Shown here one piece after another: positions 31,733 to 40,595 of a DNA stretch of 64,000 bases. How positions within the stretch are numbered: position 1 is the first letter of the stretch; each line of letters opens with the position of its first letter. The position numbers were made by a program, and so were the translations under genes. The DNA comes from a virus. The notes beneath the pieces are model-generated. The model was not told the origin of the DNA. It ran no database searches and saw nothing but the letters and a program-made list of their open reading frames with translations. The stretch covers positions 88,016-152,015 of IMG/VR virus record IMGVR_UViG_3300034018_001348; one strand, 5' to 3'.

Positions 31733-32358
31733 TACCAAGAATTTGAAGATGAAAGACCTAATTGTTTTGCATACCTTCCGATTGAGCAACTCCAATATCC
31801 AGCAGTTGTTCTATCTTTCTTTTGGTCACATTTATGACGAGCCCGGAATGATTTTGCCGCCACTTTATTACTGTTTTTGACTTTTAAATTAGGGTCACCA
31901 AAGGTAACTTTTTTAATACCACCACCAGGTGTTTTAACATAAACCGCAAATTTCTTAGGGCCTCCGGGAGTTCTTTTAGGTTTATTTAGTTCAACCTTTT
32001 TTCCTCTATGTATTGCCTCTTTTAAAATATCCTCTTCAGTCTCAGTTTCATAGATATAAGGGGCGTCCAAATAAACATATTCTTTACCTATTTTAACTTT
32101 AACCCCTAAATCAGATTCAACCATCATTTTATCTTCCTCATTAAGGTCTATTTTACCTTCATTCCATAAATTTCTAACCTCATTAACCAAATCAAAATAT
32201 TTTTGAGAATAAGCCCTAAAGACATTGTCAGTTAATGATATTTTTTCAGTAATATGATAGGATAATGATTCGGAAATCACCACATCTTCTTTCAAAACCA
32301 AAGTTTTGTCTAAATGAGACTCCAAAGTCTCTTTTATTAATTCTCTTAAATTATTCAT
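31732..32358 (-). CDS. DUF5872-like protein, 208 aa
   Basis: The C-terminal 80 residues (KKFAVYVKTPGGGIKKVTFG, KSFRARHKCDQKKDRTTAGY, WSCSIGRY) match the conserved phage domain DUF5872. The N-terminus (MNNLRELIKETLESHLDKTL) resembles the LxxxIKxxL half of the tag family. TATTTATTATAAAATAG precedes the start. Often found with phage virion genes. Confidence 0.78.
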   Translation of the reverse strand: MNNLRELIKETLESHLDKTLVLKEDVVISESLSYHITEKISLTDNVFRAYSQKYFDLVNEVRNLWNEGKIDLNEEDKMMVESDLGVKVKIGKEYVYLDAPYIYETETEEDILKEAIHRGKKVELNKPKRTPGGPKKFAVYVKTPGGGIKKVTFGDPNLKVKNSNKVAAKSFRARHKCDQKKDRTTAGYWSCSIGRYAKQLGLSSSNSW

Positions 32359-32437
32359 ACATTCTATTTTATAATAAATACCCCCATAAAAACTAATAAT
32401 CGCGCATCATTAAAAACTAATAATCACCCTGATAATA

Positions 32438-32445
32438 TATTTATA
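32438..32445 (+). promoter_or_regulatory. TATTTATA box upstream of endolysin
   Basis: TATTTATA about 20 nt before the endolysin ATG at 32465, further away than the usual 4-6 nt. A T4-late-like element is the working guess. Confidence 0.4.
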
Positions 32446-32464
32446 GTTATAAAAGTAAATTATT

Positions 32465-33277
32465 ATGACATTAAAAATTGGGTCAACCGGAGAAGAAGTG
32501 AAAAAACTTCAATTAAAATTGGGTACAACAGTTGATGGGTCTTTTGGTCCCGGTACTAAAAAATTGGTTAAAGAATGGCAAACTAAAAATGGATTAACTT
32601 CTGACGGAATTGTTGGTGAAGGAACTTGGAAAAAAATGTTTAATTCTGTGATTAAAGAAGATGTAGTTATCCCGACAGGGGGGTCAATCAATTTAGAAAA
32701 ATTAAAAGGACATATTCCTGAATCAATAATTGCACAGATTCCTGAAGTTATTGAAAAATTCAAAATTAACACACCATTAAGGTTGTCTCATTTCCTTTCT
32801 CAGTGTGGTCACGAATCGGGGGGGTTCAAAGTATTCCAAGAAAATTTAAATTATTCTGCGGATGGTCTTAAAAAAATATTCCCTAAATATTTCCCTGGTA
32901 ATTTATCAGAATCTTATTCAAGAAACCCTGAAAAAATTGCATCAAAAGTATATGGTGGAAGAATGGGTAATGGTGATGAATCAACAAAAGAAGGGTTCAA
33001 ATTTCGTGGCCGCGGTGGTATCCAGTTGACAGGAAAAGAAAATTATATTGCGTTTGGAAAGGCAATTAATGAAGATTTGGTTTCTAACCCTGATTTAGTC
33101 GCTACTAAGTACCCAATATTATCAGCATCTTGGTTCTTTACAAGATGTTTACCTAAATGTGATAGTGGTTCGTCAAGAGCCGTTGTTGAAAGTGTGACTA
33201 AATGTGTAAATGGCGGGTTGAATGGAATTGAGGACCGATATAAGCACTTTGTAGAATATTTTAAGTTATTATCATAA
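32465..33277 (+). CDS. Endolysin: peptidoglycan-binding plus GH19-like domain
   Basis: 270 residues. N-terminal PG_binding_1 repeat (GEEVKKLQLKLGTTVDGSFG, DGIVGEGTWKKM). C-terminal glycoside hydrolase 19/lysozyme-like domain with catalytic Glu in SQCGHESGGF (about E117), FKFRGRGGIQLTGKENY and NPDLVATKYP. Cleaves cell-wall glycan at lysis. No signal peptide, so a holin is needed for release. Confidence 0.9.
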   Translation: MTLKIGSTGEEVKKLQLKLGTTVDGSFGPGTKKLVKEWQTKNGLTSDGIVGEGTWKKMFNSVIKEDVVIPTGGSINLEKLKGHIPESIIAQIPEVIEKFKINTPLRLSHFLSQCGHESGGFKVFQENLNYSADGLKKIFPKYFPGNLSESYSRNPEKIASKVYGGRMGNGDESTKEGFKFRGRGGIQLTGKENYIAFGKAINEDLVSNPDLVATKYPILSASWFFTRCLPKCDSGSSRAVVESVTKCVNGGLNGIEDRYKHFVEYFKLLS

Positions 33278-33316
33278 TTTTTTTATACTTTTTTATACTT
33301 TTTTACATTTCCATAA

Positions 33317-33324
33317 TATTTATT
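33317..33324 (+). promoter_or_regulatory. TATTTATT box
   Basis: TATTTATTAATATG places the box 3-4 nt before the ATG at 33328. Typical of the single-gene cassettes in this phage. Confidence 0.5.
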
Positions 33325-33327
33325 AAT

Positions 33328-33465
33328 ATGGAAAGAAAAACTTTAATAATTAGTAAAGAAACCCACCAAAAATTAAAGGAATATTGTAATAATAATTCTA
33401 TTAAATTAAATGATTGGGTTGAAAAATTAATACTTAACGAAATAAAAAAGTATGATGGAAAATAA
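33328..33465 (+). CDS. Small ribbon-helix-helix-like protein, 45 aa
   Basis: MERKTLIISKETHQKLKEYC... then NSIKLNDWVEKLILNEI: one beta strand and two helices, as in CopG/Arc repressors. May regulate the adjacent GIY-YIG gene, whose start overlaps its end by 14 nt. Confidence 0.6.
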   Translation: MERKTLIISKETHQKLKEYCNNNSIKLNDWVEKLILNEIKKYDGK

Positions 33466-34108
33466 TTGGTATGTTTATAGACACATTAGATTGGACAAAA
33501 CTGAGCCTTTTTATATCGGTATAGGTAATAAAAAAAATCACGCAAGAGCATATCAAACCAAACCTAACAGACGTAATGAAATTTGGAGAAAAATATCTAA
33601 TAAAACCGATATTGAAATTGAGATTTTATTTGAAGGTTTAACTAAAAATCAAGCGTCTGAAAAAGAAAAAGAATTTATTAAATTATATGGTAGGAAAGAT
33701 TTAAACACTGGGTGTTTATGTAATATGACGGATGGTGGTGATGGTATATGGAATTGTGTTATGTCTGAAAACACTAAAGAAAAAATGAGACAATCCAAAT
33801 TAGGGGATAAAAACCCCAATTTTGGTAAATCACCATCAAAAGAAACCATATTAAAAAGAAGTAAATCTTTAACAGGCCAAAAAAGGTCTGAGGAAGAAAA
33901 ACATAAACAATCATTAAGAACAATTAAATCAGGACAGGCAAAATCCACAGATGTTTACAACTTCAATAATAATGAGTATGTTGGGAGATTTCACTCTATT
34001 TCAGAAGCGTGTAGAATTTTAGGGTTTCACAAATCAAATAGTAAGGCTTGTTTAGTGGCTAAAGGTAAACGAAATCAAACTCACGGATATGTGTTTAAGT
34101 ATGTTTAA
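33452..34108 (+). CDS. GIY-YIG homing endonuclease
   Basis: 218 residues. GIY-YIG variant WYVYRHIRLDKTEPFYIGIG with catalytic Arg in HARAYQ and Glu in EKEKEFIKLYG, then NUMOD3 motifs (GDKNPNFGKSPSKETILKRS) and a NUMOD1-like end (SEACRILGFHKSNSKACLVA). Overlaps the ribbon-helix-helix gene. Confidence 0.9.
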   Translation: MMENNWYVYRHIRLDKTEPFYIGIGNKKNHARAYQTKPNRRNEIWRKISNKTDIEIEILFEGLTKNQASEKEKEFIKLYGRKDLNTGCLCNMTDGGDGIWNCVMSENTKEKMRQSKLGDKNPNFGKSPSKETILKRSKSLTGQKRSEEEKHKQSLRTIKSGQAKSTDVYNFNNNEYVGRFHSISEACRILGFHKSNSKACLVAKGKRNQTHGYVFKYV

Positions 34109-34193
34109 CCCGTTGTGTGTTGGATTAAATAAAGATTTTTAATAAAGTTAATTTTTTTATAAAAAGAATACTTATCTTTACAAAAAAAATAAA

Positions 34194-34457
34194 ATGGGGA
34201 TTTCAACTAATTTAACATCAGCACTCAACGACTATAAATGGGTTGTTAGAATTTTAAATTCTTCTAAAACGAAGGAACATTTAGAATGCACTGAAAAATG
34301 TTTTAATCTTTGGGATAATAAATATTTTTCTTCTGATATCGTTGGTCTTGAAAATCGATTCTTAAGACGATTGAGAAATAATTTTTGGAGTAATTATCAC
34401 CAAAAAAGAATTTCTATCACATTTAAAAAAAATTTGGTTTCCGTAGTAAAGAACTGA
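34194..34457 (+). CDS. Hypothetical protein, 87 aa
   Basis: Basic, helical (MGISTNLTSALNDYKWVVRI; FLRRLRNNFWSNYHQKRISI). A TATCTTTA box and short leader lie just upstream. Function unknown. Confidence 0.65.
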   Translation: MGISTNLTSALNDYKWVVRILNSSKTKEHLECTEKCFNLWDNKYFSSDIVGLENRFLRRLRNNFWSNYHQKRISITFKKNLVSVVKN

Positions 34458-34594
34458 ACTTTTTTTAAAATTTAATGTATTTATTTATTACACACCGCTC
34501 TTTGGAGTGTTCTCATATATTTTTTTTCCAAAAGACCCGATGATTTATTTTGTTGGGTCTTATTTTTTTACTATCTTTGTAAAAAATATTAAAA

Positions 34595-35230
34595 ATGGAA
34601 CCGGAAAAAGACATATTTGACGAATGGGCGGATGAAAGAGCCAAGAGACCTTGGATTATTAGAAAACTACAATACATTCCATCATGGTGGTATAATGATG
34701 GTAAGTACTTACACACAACTTTCAAAAGAGGAGTTAAAAGTGTTTGGTATTGGTTACCTATAATTTGGAAAGACCGTCATTGGGATTCTCACTACATCTT
34801 TGAGGTAATGAAACATAAAATCTCAGCTCAAGCGGATTATATTGGTGGTAATGATAGACATACTCGAGCACAATTAGATGCTAAAAGAATGAGATTGTGC
34901 GTCAAATTAATGGAATTGATACAGGAGGAATTTTATTCAACTGAATACACCGATTATCATAAAACAAAACATTGGTTTGAACCTGTACCGGATAAACCAA
35001 CATTATCATCTTGGGAATCACGATTATTAGAAGAAAATTTTGATGATTATTTCAAAAAATACCCACTTATATACAAAAGAGTAATAAATGGTGAAGGTGT
35101 TTTTGGTAGAGACGGTCGTGAGGAAGATAAACAAATAATTGCAATGAATATTGGACACATAAATCACGATAGAGCAAGAAAATTGTTATTCAAAATAATG
35201 GAGTCGGAAATTGAAAAATGGTGGGATTAA
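34595..35230 (+). CDS. Conserved-looking hypothetical protein, 211 aa
   Basis: Rich in Trp and Tyr (PSWWYNDGKYLHTTFKRG, VWYWLPIIWKDRHWD). Central helices include DRHTRAQLDAKRMRLCVKLM. A TATCTTTG box near 34570 starts the transcript. Reads like phage proteins of unknown function found beside small metabolic genes. Confidence 0.7.
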   Translation: MEPEKDIFDEWADERAKRPWIIRKLQYIPSWWYNDGKYLHTTFKRGVKSVWYWLPIIWKDRHWDSHYIFEVMKHKISAQADYIGGNDRHTRAQLDAKRMRLCVKLMELIQEEFYSTEYTDYHKTKHWFEPVPDKPTLSSWESRLLEENFDDYFKKYPLIYKRVINGEGVFGRDGREEDKQIIAMNIGHINHDRARKLLFKIMESEIEKWWD

Positions 35231-35254
35231 ATTTAAAAAAAAAAATAAAAAATT

Positions 35255-35956
35255 ATGAAGATTTCGCTAATCTCTGATACGCATAATAAGCACAAACAAA
35301 TAACCGGAGATTTACCTGGTGGAGATTTACTACTTCATAGTGGTGATATATCATCTATGGGATACGAACATGAAATCAGAGAGTTCTGTAAGTGGTTCAA
35401 CAACATCGAAGGTTATACTCACAAGATTTTCATTGCTGGAAACCACGATTGGGGATTCCAAGACAATGCTGATAAGGTGAAAGAAATTTTGGATTTCTAC
35501 AGTGGAATTACTTATCTTCAAGATAGTGAAGTTAAAGTTAAAATTGGGGATGAAAGAGAAGTAAAAATCTATGGTAGTCCTTACCAACCAGAATTTCATG
35601 GATGGGCATTTAACTTACCTAAAAATGGAATTGAATTATCGGGTAAATGGGAAGGAATCCCTGATGACACTGATATCCTATTAACTCACGGACCTGCGTT
35701 TGGAATATTAGATACCGTTGAAGGTAGAAGACACGATAATTTGGGTTGTGAATTATTAGTTGAGAGATTACGAATTATAACCCCTAAAATTCATCTTTGT
35801 GGTCATATTCATACAGGTTATGGTTATGTTAGAAAAGGAGATACTCACCACTTCAATACTGCGGTTTTAAATGAAAGATATACTTATACTCAAAAACCAA
35901 TGACCATCGATTGGAATCCTGATACTAATGAAGTTGAATTTCCTAGTATCGACTAA
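35255..35956 (+). CDS. Second metallophosphoesterase (UPF0046/MPPED-like)
   Basis: 233 residues: ISDTHNKHKQI, LLHSGDISSMG, FIAGNHDWGF, ILLTHGPAFGIL and LCGHIHTGYG give the calcineurin-fold metal ligands. The layout matches the Class III MPPED/UPF0046 group. Substrate unknown. It differs clearly from the 18559 enzyme, so the two are not recent duplicates. Confidence 0.9.
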   Translation: MKISLISDTHNKHKQITGDLPGGDLLLHSGDISSMGYEHEIREFCKWFNNIEGYTHKIFIAGNHDWGFQDNADKVKEILDFYSGITYLQDSEVKVKIGDEREVKIYGSPYQPEFHGWAFNLPKNGIELSGKWEGIPDDTDILLTHGPAFGILDTVEGRRHDNLGCELLVERLRIITPKIHLCGHIHTGYGYVRKGDTHHFNTAVLNERYTYTQKPMTIDWNPDTNEVEFPSID

Positions 35957-36191
35957 ATAAAACTTGCCAAACAATCTGAGGTATTTTGGTAAATATTTCA
36001 TCAGAACCTTCCTTACTTAAATTAGGGAGGTCTTTGATGTATTTTTGAAGATATTTTGGTTCCTGTCTTAATCTCGAAACAATCGAACTTTTTCGATATA
36101 ATCTATCAGGATTATACTCATATTGTTCTTTTATTACCTTTTTAATAATAAGGTTTAAATCATTCTCATTTATTTTTATTATATTTCTCAT
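35943..36191 (-). CDS. Tag-like protein, 82 aa
   Basis: Start at MRNIIKINENDLNLIIKKVI (36191), a variant of the ITES tag plus the IIKKV helix. The box ATTTATTG lies just upstream. The end converges with the phosphoesterase gene, overlapping by 14 nt. Basic C-terminal part; function unknown. Confidence 0.6.
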   Translation of the reverse strand: MRNIIKINENDLNLIIKKVIKEQYEYNPDRLYRKSSIVSRLRQEPKYLQKYIKDLPNLSKEGSDEIFTKIPQIVWQVLFSRY

Positions 36192-36211
36192 AACAATAAA
36201 TACCAAACAAA

Positions 36212-36514
36212 ATGAAAAACAAAAAAGATTTACTAATTTGTAGTTGTCATTCAACTGACCATCAATTAATTATACTATATGAAGAAGACGAATTAGACAA
36301 TGGTGTAACATATCCTATGTGCTATTTTCACATACATCTAAAGAAACGACCATTTTGGGAACGAGTTAAATATGGTGTTCAATACATATTTGGTAGGCAA
36401 TGTAATTACGGGGCGTTCGATGAATTCATATTTAATCCGGATGATGCCGATAAATTACAAGGATTAGTTGATTACTTAAAAAATCAAAAAAGTAGAATTA
36501 AAGGTGGTGAATAA
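36212..36514 (+). CDS. Hypothetical protein, 100 aa
   Basis: Starts MKNKKDLLICSCHSTDHQLI, with YFHIHLKKRPFWERVKYGVQ, alpha/beta with a Cys-His cluster near the N-terminus. Its stop lies inside a GGTGG/CCACC hairpin (36502-36520) that acts as terminator. Confidence 0.7.
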   Translation: MKNKKDLLICSCHSTDHQLIILYEEDELDNGVTYPMCYFHIHLKKRPFWERVKYGVQYIFGRQCNYGAFDEFIFNPDDADKLQGLVDYLKNQKSRIKGGE

Positions 36515-36527
36515 CCACCTTTTGTTA

Positions 36528-36534
36528 TATTTAT
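36528..36534 (+). promoter_or_regulatory. TATTTAT box
   Basis: TATTTATTAATATG, 4 nt before the ATG at 36539, directly after the terminator of the gene upstream. Confidence 0.5.
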
Positions 36535-36538
36535 TAAT

Positions 36539-37174
36539 ATGGCAAACCAAAGTAACTTTTCGAGATTCCCAAAAAAACAATTAGTTTTTATCGCTAATAA
36601 ACTTATTGAAGACGGATTTGAATGGGATGATATCACTCATAATTATCAGGACATATATGATGATAATGAAGATATACTTAAACAAGTATCCTCGTATTTT
36701 AACGAATCAGTGGTCGAAGAGGATGTTCAGTTTTTTATTAAGTTTTTAGAAATTAATAGTGGTTTACTTTCTCGAATATCTAATGATGATAAGTCGATGA
36801 TAGAACATCTTATAATCCCACAACCTAAAGATTATTTAGTTGAATATACCACCCAAGGTAGCTGTACATTTATCGAATATTATGAAACTCGTTTCTCATC
36901 TTACGATAAAGATTGGGTGATAGATTCTTTAAATATGCAAAGAAACGATGGTAATTGGGATGTTTATTCCGGTGTTCTAAAAAATACCGAATATGATAAT
37001 TGGGAAATGAATGATTGGGAAGTTGATGAGGTTAAAGAAGCTCCAAAAAATGTACAAGAATCTCGTAACCCACGAAAATTATTGGAGAATACCGAAAAAC
37101 TTATCCCTAAATTAGATAAAGATACTCTTGTTAGTCTAAAATTTCTTATAGACAAACAATTAAGAAACCTTTGA
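36539..37174 (+). CDS. Hypothetical protein, 211 aa
   Basis: Starts MANQSNFSRFPKKQLVFIAN. Acidic middle with NYQDIYDDNEDILKQV; C-terminal helix (KLIPKLDKDTLVSLKFLIDK). Ends convergently with 37160-37384, overlapping by 15 nt. Unknown function. Confidence 0.7.
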   Translation: MANQSNFSRFPKKQLVFIANKLIEDGFEWDDITHNYQDIYDDNEDILKQVSSYFNESVVEEDVQFFIKFLEINSGLLSRISNDDKSMIEHLIIPQPKDYLVEYTTQGSCTFIEYYETRFSSYDKDWVIDSLNMQRNDGNWDVYSGVLKNTEYDNWEMNDWEVDEVKEAPKNVQESRNPRKLLENTEKLIPKLDKDTLVSLKFLIDKQLRNL

Positions 37175-37384
37175 TTTCCTTGTTATTTTTTTCGTTTCTT
37201 TAGTTAATTCCCCTAATGTTTTTTTCTTTGACGGGTCAGACCATTCATACCCCTTTTTATATCTAATTTCGACCTCTATGGGACCAAATGTTGATATAGA
37301 TGAATCGTACTTCCAAATGGTTGTTGTTTCCTCGTCTTCGTAGACTATTTGTCTTTTTGTGTTTTTTATAACTTCTATTGCCAT
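37160..37384 (-). CDS. Hypothetical protein, 74 aa
   Basis: Beta-rich N-terminus (MAIEVIKNTKRQIVYEDEET), basic end (KKITRKSKVS). An upstream CAAATATA (TATATTTG) gives a host-type promoter. No family seen. Confidence 0.65.
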   Translation of the reverse strand: MAIEVIKNTKRQIVYEDEETTTIWKYDSSISTFGPIEVEIRYKKGYEWSDPSKKKTLGELTKETKKITRKSKVS

Positions 37385-37413
37385 GACGCAAATATATAAA
37401 AAATTTTATTAAA

Positions 37414-37440
37414 TAAAAAACCCCTCGTTTAGGAGGGGTA
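37414..37440 (-). terminator. Terminator of holin-like gene
   Basis: TACCCCTCCTAAACGAGGGG followed by T run on the minus strand, right after the stop at 37447. Confidence 0.85.
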
Positions 37441-37446
37441 GTTAAT

Positions 37447-37698
37447 TTACTCTTCAGTTTCTTTACTTTTGTTTTTATTAATCCATTTGTCTACCGAACC
37501 GATACCAAATGACCCTAAAACTAACCATGTAAAGGCGTTGAAAATGAACTCGTTTATCATTAGGTTTTGACCTAAATAACCTGTGATAATATCCGCAACT
37601 GCGAAAGCTATCATCATGATGAAAGCTAAAAAGCCAACAACACTTTTCTCATTGATTGAGTTATCGTCATTGAATAACTCTCTAAAAAATTTTTTCAT
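37447..37698 (-). CDS. Holin-like protein, two membrane segments
   Basis: 83 residues: charged N-terminus, segments VVGFLAFIMMIAFAVADIIT and FIFNAFTWLVLGSFGIGSV, then Lys-rich tail (NKNKSKETEE). Size, topology and charged tail fit phage holins, which release the endolysin. Sequence alone is not decisive. Confidence 0.55.
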   Translation of the reverse strand: MKKFFRELFNDDNSINEKSVVGFLAFIMMIAFAVADIITGYLGQNLMINEFIFNAFTWLVLGSFGIGSVDKWINKNKSKETEE

Positions 37699-37763
37699 AG
37701 TATTTGGTAATTTACTTAATTATAAATATCAAAAAAACTACTATTTATTTGAAAAATCATAAC

Positions 37764-37913
37764 ATGGCAAAATCAAATACAAGTTCAAATTCATCTGTTA
37801 AATTAACCACTTCAAAAGTTAGTCGTCCGGGTGTTCATTCAAAAAAATCATCTAATATAAAGTCAAGTAAAAATTACAAAAAGCGTTATGCAGGTCAAGG
37901 AAGACGTAGGTAA
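37764..37913 (+). CDS. Small basic Ser/Lys-rich protein, 49 aa
   Basis: MAKSNTSSNSSVKLTTSKVS... ending YKKRYAGQGRRR, disordered and positively charged; fits an RNA/DNA-binding or virion-DNA-condensing peptide. Start at 37764 chosen over the longer in-frame upstream ATG, because of the AT-rich leader. Confidence 0.6.
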   Translation: MAKSNTSSNSSVKLTTSKVSRPGVHSKKSSNIKSSKNYKKRYAGQGRRR

Positions 37914-38169
37914 CTTTTATGTCTATGTACATAAAAGATAGGACAATGATAAAATTTTTTATGTAGGTAAAGGTAAAAATAACCCGCAATACGGTAAAAA
38001 AAGAGTGCACACTAAAGAAACTTTACGTAAATTAAGACAAAGTAATGGTACGTTAGTATGTGATACATATATGGGGATATTTTATAATTCTATGACTGAA
38101 ATGTCAAATTCATTAGGTATTGAGAGAAAAACTATCGAATTTAAAAATAGAGTTCAAAGAATTACTTAA
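37912..38169 (+). pseudogene. Degraded GIY-YIG homing endonuclease
   Basis: One reading frame gives NFYVYVHKR-stop-DNDKIFYVGKGK, the GIY-YIG start interrupted by TAG, then fuses prematurely to NUMOD-like remnants (NPQYGKKRVHTKETLRKLRQ) and a NUMOD1 end (MSNSLGIERKTIEFKNRV). The nuclease core has been deleted. It abuts the stop of the basic protein gene. Confidence 0.7.
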
Positions 38170-38221
38170 AAAAAAAATTCAAGGGGTGAGATAACATTTT
38201 TTTTTTATTATATTTCTTATT

Positions 38222-38509
38222 ATGATAGATAAGAAACGCAGATTCTTTCGCTTAATCGAAAGTTACATCAATGATTTCCGTGGAGACGCGGTACAAGAGT
38301 TCTATGGTGACAAAGCAAGAATTAAAGTTCACTCGATGAATACCGGTGTGAAAGATAATTCTATTATGTTAGAGGTAGTTATTATTTTAGGGGATTCGAT
38401 TAATGAAGACGTTATGAATGACGCACTAGCACATGTCCTAATCCAAGATTCTATGGTATATTTTTTTCCGGAATCTAAAATATTAACTTATACCAGATTC
38501 GATGTTTAA
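38222..38509 (+). CDS. Hypothetical protein, 95 aa
   Basis: Alpha/beta protein starting MIDKKRRFFRLIESYINDFR. Ends convergently with 38506-38817. Function unknown. Confidence 0.68.
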   Translation: MIDKKRRFFRLIESYINDFRGDAVQEFYGDKARIKVHSMNTGVKDNSIMLEVVIILGDSINEDVMNDALAHVLIQDSMVYFFPESKILTYTRFDV

Positions 38510-38817
38510 TGAATCCTCGCCAATTTTAATGATTCATGAAGTTCATTATTCTCTTTTTGTAAAAATTCAACTTTAATCGCTAATTGAGCCACAGATTCGG
38601 TTAATTTTAAAATAGTGTCTCTCATTGAGTCTTTTTCTTTACTACTTTCCTGTAGTAAAACTTCTAATTTACCAATCCTATCTCTACAATCATGACGAAC
38701 AAAATCTTCATCTTTTTCTTTTCTTACTGCTCTTTTTTCGTAATATCTCCAAGCACTTGCAGAACCTAATACGGTTAATGCTGTGATTATAACTGTCCAA
38801 ACTGATTCCTGAGGCAT
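38506..38817 (-). CDS. Membrane-anchored coiled-coil protein (i-spanin-like candidate)
   Basis: 103 residues: N-terminal membrane segment (VWTVIITALTVLGSASAW), then a long charged coiled coil (RDRIGKLEVLLQESSKEKDS, QLAIKVEFLQKENNELHES). The topology matches inner-membrane spanins, but no o-spanin lipoprotein was found next to it. Confidence 0.5.
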   Translation of the reverse strand: MPQESVWTVIITALTVLGSASAWRYYEKRAVRKEKDEDFVRHDCRDRIGKLEVLLQESSKEKDSMRDTILKLTESVAQLAIKVEFLQKENNELHESLKLARIH

Positions 38818-38891
38818 ATTTTTAACTATTTTACAATAAATACATAATTATTAATAAAATGTTACAAAAAATAAGAATAAAATTAAACTAT

Positions 38892-39128
38892 TTAAAGAAA
38901 ATCTACACAACATTCAAGTCCTATATACGCTTCTAATGTTGATTGTATATTTTTTGGGAACTCTGATGTTTTTACTTGAATAAATAAAGTGAACGAATTA
39001 GGGACCCATTTAAATAATTCATCATCATATTTAAATGTTGGAGTCATATCAAACTCGGTTATGGTCACCCCACTATATGATGTTTCTAATATCGTTTTAC
39101 ACAGTCGTTTTACTCTATCTTTATCCAT
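38892..39128 (-). CDS. Hypothetical protein, 78 aa
   Basis: Start taken at MDKDRVKRLCKTILETSYSG (39128), limiting overlap with the DUF2452 gene to 19 nt; a start at 39176 would overlap by 67. Beta-rich with a Cys-rich end (GLECCVDFL). Confidence 0.6.
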   Translation of the reverse strand: MDKDRVKRLCKTILETSYSGVTITEFDMTPTFKYDDELFKWVPNSFTLFIQVKTSEFPKNIQSTLEAYIGLECCVDFL

Positions 39129-39493
39129 ATCATATCGGAATTTAAAGTAACTGAATAGATGTGTTTTTGTTTCCATGAGTTCGGTTCTATTAATGATAAG
39201 AACTTTCCACCTTTAATATTCTCATATAGGTGGTAAATTTGACCAATAACGGGTTCAAAACGATAAGATGACTCATAGACCTCTTGGTTAATAATAAATG
39301 AATTATAAAGGTTCTCTGCGTCTCGCATTAATTCTTTATATTTCGTGTCATAAATTTTGTTCGCTTTATCAGTCCCATTTCTTTTAAATGATGATAAATC
39401 GATTGATTCTATTTTTGGTGACCCGACATGAGATGGATACGAAAGTAAATTCGCCCTCAATTCTACCTTATCGATGTGTGACTGTGTTGACAT
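39110..39493 (-). CDS. DUF2452 family protein
   Basis: 127 residues: GSPKIESIDLSSFKRNGTDK, LYNSFIINQEVYESSYRFEP, GQIYHLYENIKGGKFLSLIE match DUF2452, a small family found widely in bacteria and phages without known role. Length agrees with the family. TATCTTT-like boxes are not obvious upstream. Confidence 0.8.
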   Translation of the reverse strand: MSTQSHIDKVELRANLLSYPSHVGSPKIESIDLSSFKRNGTDKANKIYDTKYKELMRDAENLYNSFIINQEVYESSYRFEPVIGQIYHLYENIKGGKFLSLIEPNSWKQKHIYSVTLNSDMIWIKIE

Positions 39494-39553
39494 AAAAAAA
39501 AAAGTGTCCCTAATGGAACACTAATTATAAAAGATATTTTTTAAAAGTTCAAC

Positions 39554-40054
39554 TTAACGACCTTTAATCATTGAAATCCCGTGTTTTAAGAATTCTTTTG
39601 CCCGCGGGGACACATGATTCATTAAATAAACCTTTTCAATGTCTTTAACTAATTCCTCCCCATGCTCATTTTCTTTATAAAGTTCAATAATTTTATCCAT
39701 CGCTTTATTACATTCTTTTTTTGTTTCGTCAAAATAGTTGTAAGGTTTGAATGATTTAAGATGGTTCATGATTTCTGATGCCAGATGTTCACCACCATCA
39801 GAAACTTTTGGATGCAATCTAAGTGTTTTCAATAGTTCTAATCTATCAACTAAACCATTAATACCGTTTTTCCTAATTGACACTCCCTCAATATAATCTT
39901 CCGCGTCGTCATCTCCCATAATCTCGTCTAATGACCTAACATTTCCACCATGGCAGAATTTTCTATCTTCTTTTTCTTCAGATTGTTCCATCATGTAAAG
40001 TTTTTTGATGGATTTAATTTCTGATTCTGTAATTGTAAATCTTTTAGTTCCCAT
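39554..40054 (-). CDS. ITES-tagged protein, 166 aa
   Basis: N-terminus MGTKRFTITESEIKSIKKLY carries the tag, followed by MMEQSEEKED. The rest is helical (LVDRLELLKTLRLHPKVSDG, KKECNKAMDKIIELYKENEH). Start preceded by TATTTATAGATATG. Function unknown; possibly packaged in the virion. Confidence 0.7.
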   Translation of the reverse strand: MGTKRFTITESEIKSIKKLYMMEQSEEKEDRKFCHGGNVRSLDEIMGDDDAEDYIEGVSIRKNGINGLVDRLELLKTLRLHPKVSDGGEHLASEIMNHLKSFKPYNYFDETKKECNKAMDKIIELYKENEHGEELVKDIEKVYLMNHVSPRAKEFLKHGISMIKGR

Positions 40055-40138
40055 ATCTATAAATATAATGATAAATATATCGTTACTTCGTAAGTTTAAA
40101 ATTAAAATAAAATAACTCCTTGTTGGAGAGGTTATCTT

Positions 40139-40330
40139 TTAATATAATTTTTGAGAATCATTGAAAAGTCTTTTCATTTTAGATTCAATTAAATTTATTT
40201 TTTCTTGGTCCGAGTCGGAAACTTCAAAATTCTCCGCCTTAATTTGTCTCACTTCTTCTTGCATTCTTTGATATCTCATTATCATATCATTATACAATCT
40301 TGCCTTTTCGTCTTGGGTTAAATTTGCCAT
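40139..40330 (-). CDS. Small coiled-coil protein, 63 aa
   Basis: MANLTQDEKARLYNDMIMRY... with heptads in RMQEEVRQIKAENFEVSDSD and ESKMKRLF. Likely a dimeric or trimeric coiled coil. Preceded by an ATTTATAAAAA box. Confidence 0.68.
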   Translation of the reverse strand: MANLTQDEKARLYNDMIMRYQRMQEEVRQIKAENFEVSDSDQEKINLIESKMKRLFNDSQKLY

Positions 40331-40376
40331 AGTTTTGTGTTTTTTTATAAATGTATAATTATTTCTTAAATTGTAA

Positions 40377-40595
40377 TTAGTTATTCTCTTTTTTATGTTT
40401 TTTCCATTCTAACCAAAACGCAACCATAACTAAAATATTCATTCCACAAGATGCAATAATTTCATAAATGTCTTTATATAGATTCATTGTTAGATGAACG
40501 TGACCAACAACCCAAAATGGAACTGCCAAATTGGAACCTACCCAAACAATAAGATATTTAAGGAATCTTATATTGTTATTTATCATTTCGTTCAA
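40377..40595 (-). CDS. Two-segment membrane protein, 72 aa
   Basis: Segments FLKYLIVWVGSNLAVPFWVV and IIASCGMNILVMVAFWLEW, basic C-terminus (KKHKKENN). Overlaps the upstream gene by 20 nt; a start at MINNNIRFL would reduce this. Holin-like or membrane anchor. Confidence 0.6.
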   Translation of the reverse strand: MNEMINNNIRFLKYLIVWVGSNLAVPFWVVGHVHLTMNLYKDIYEIIASCGMNILVMVAFWLEWKKHKKENN

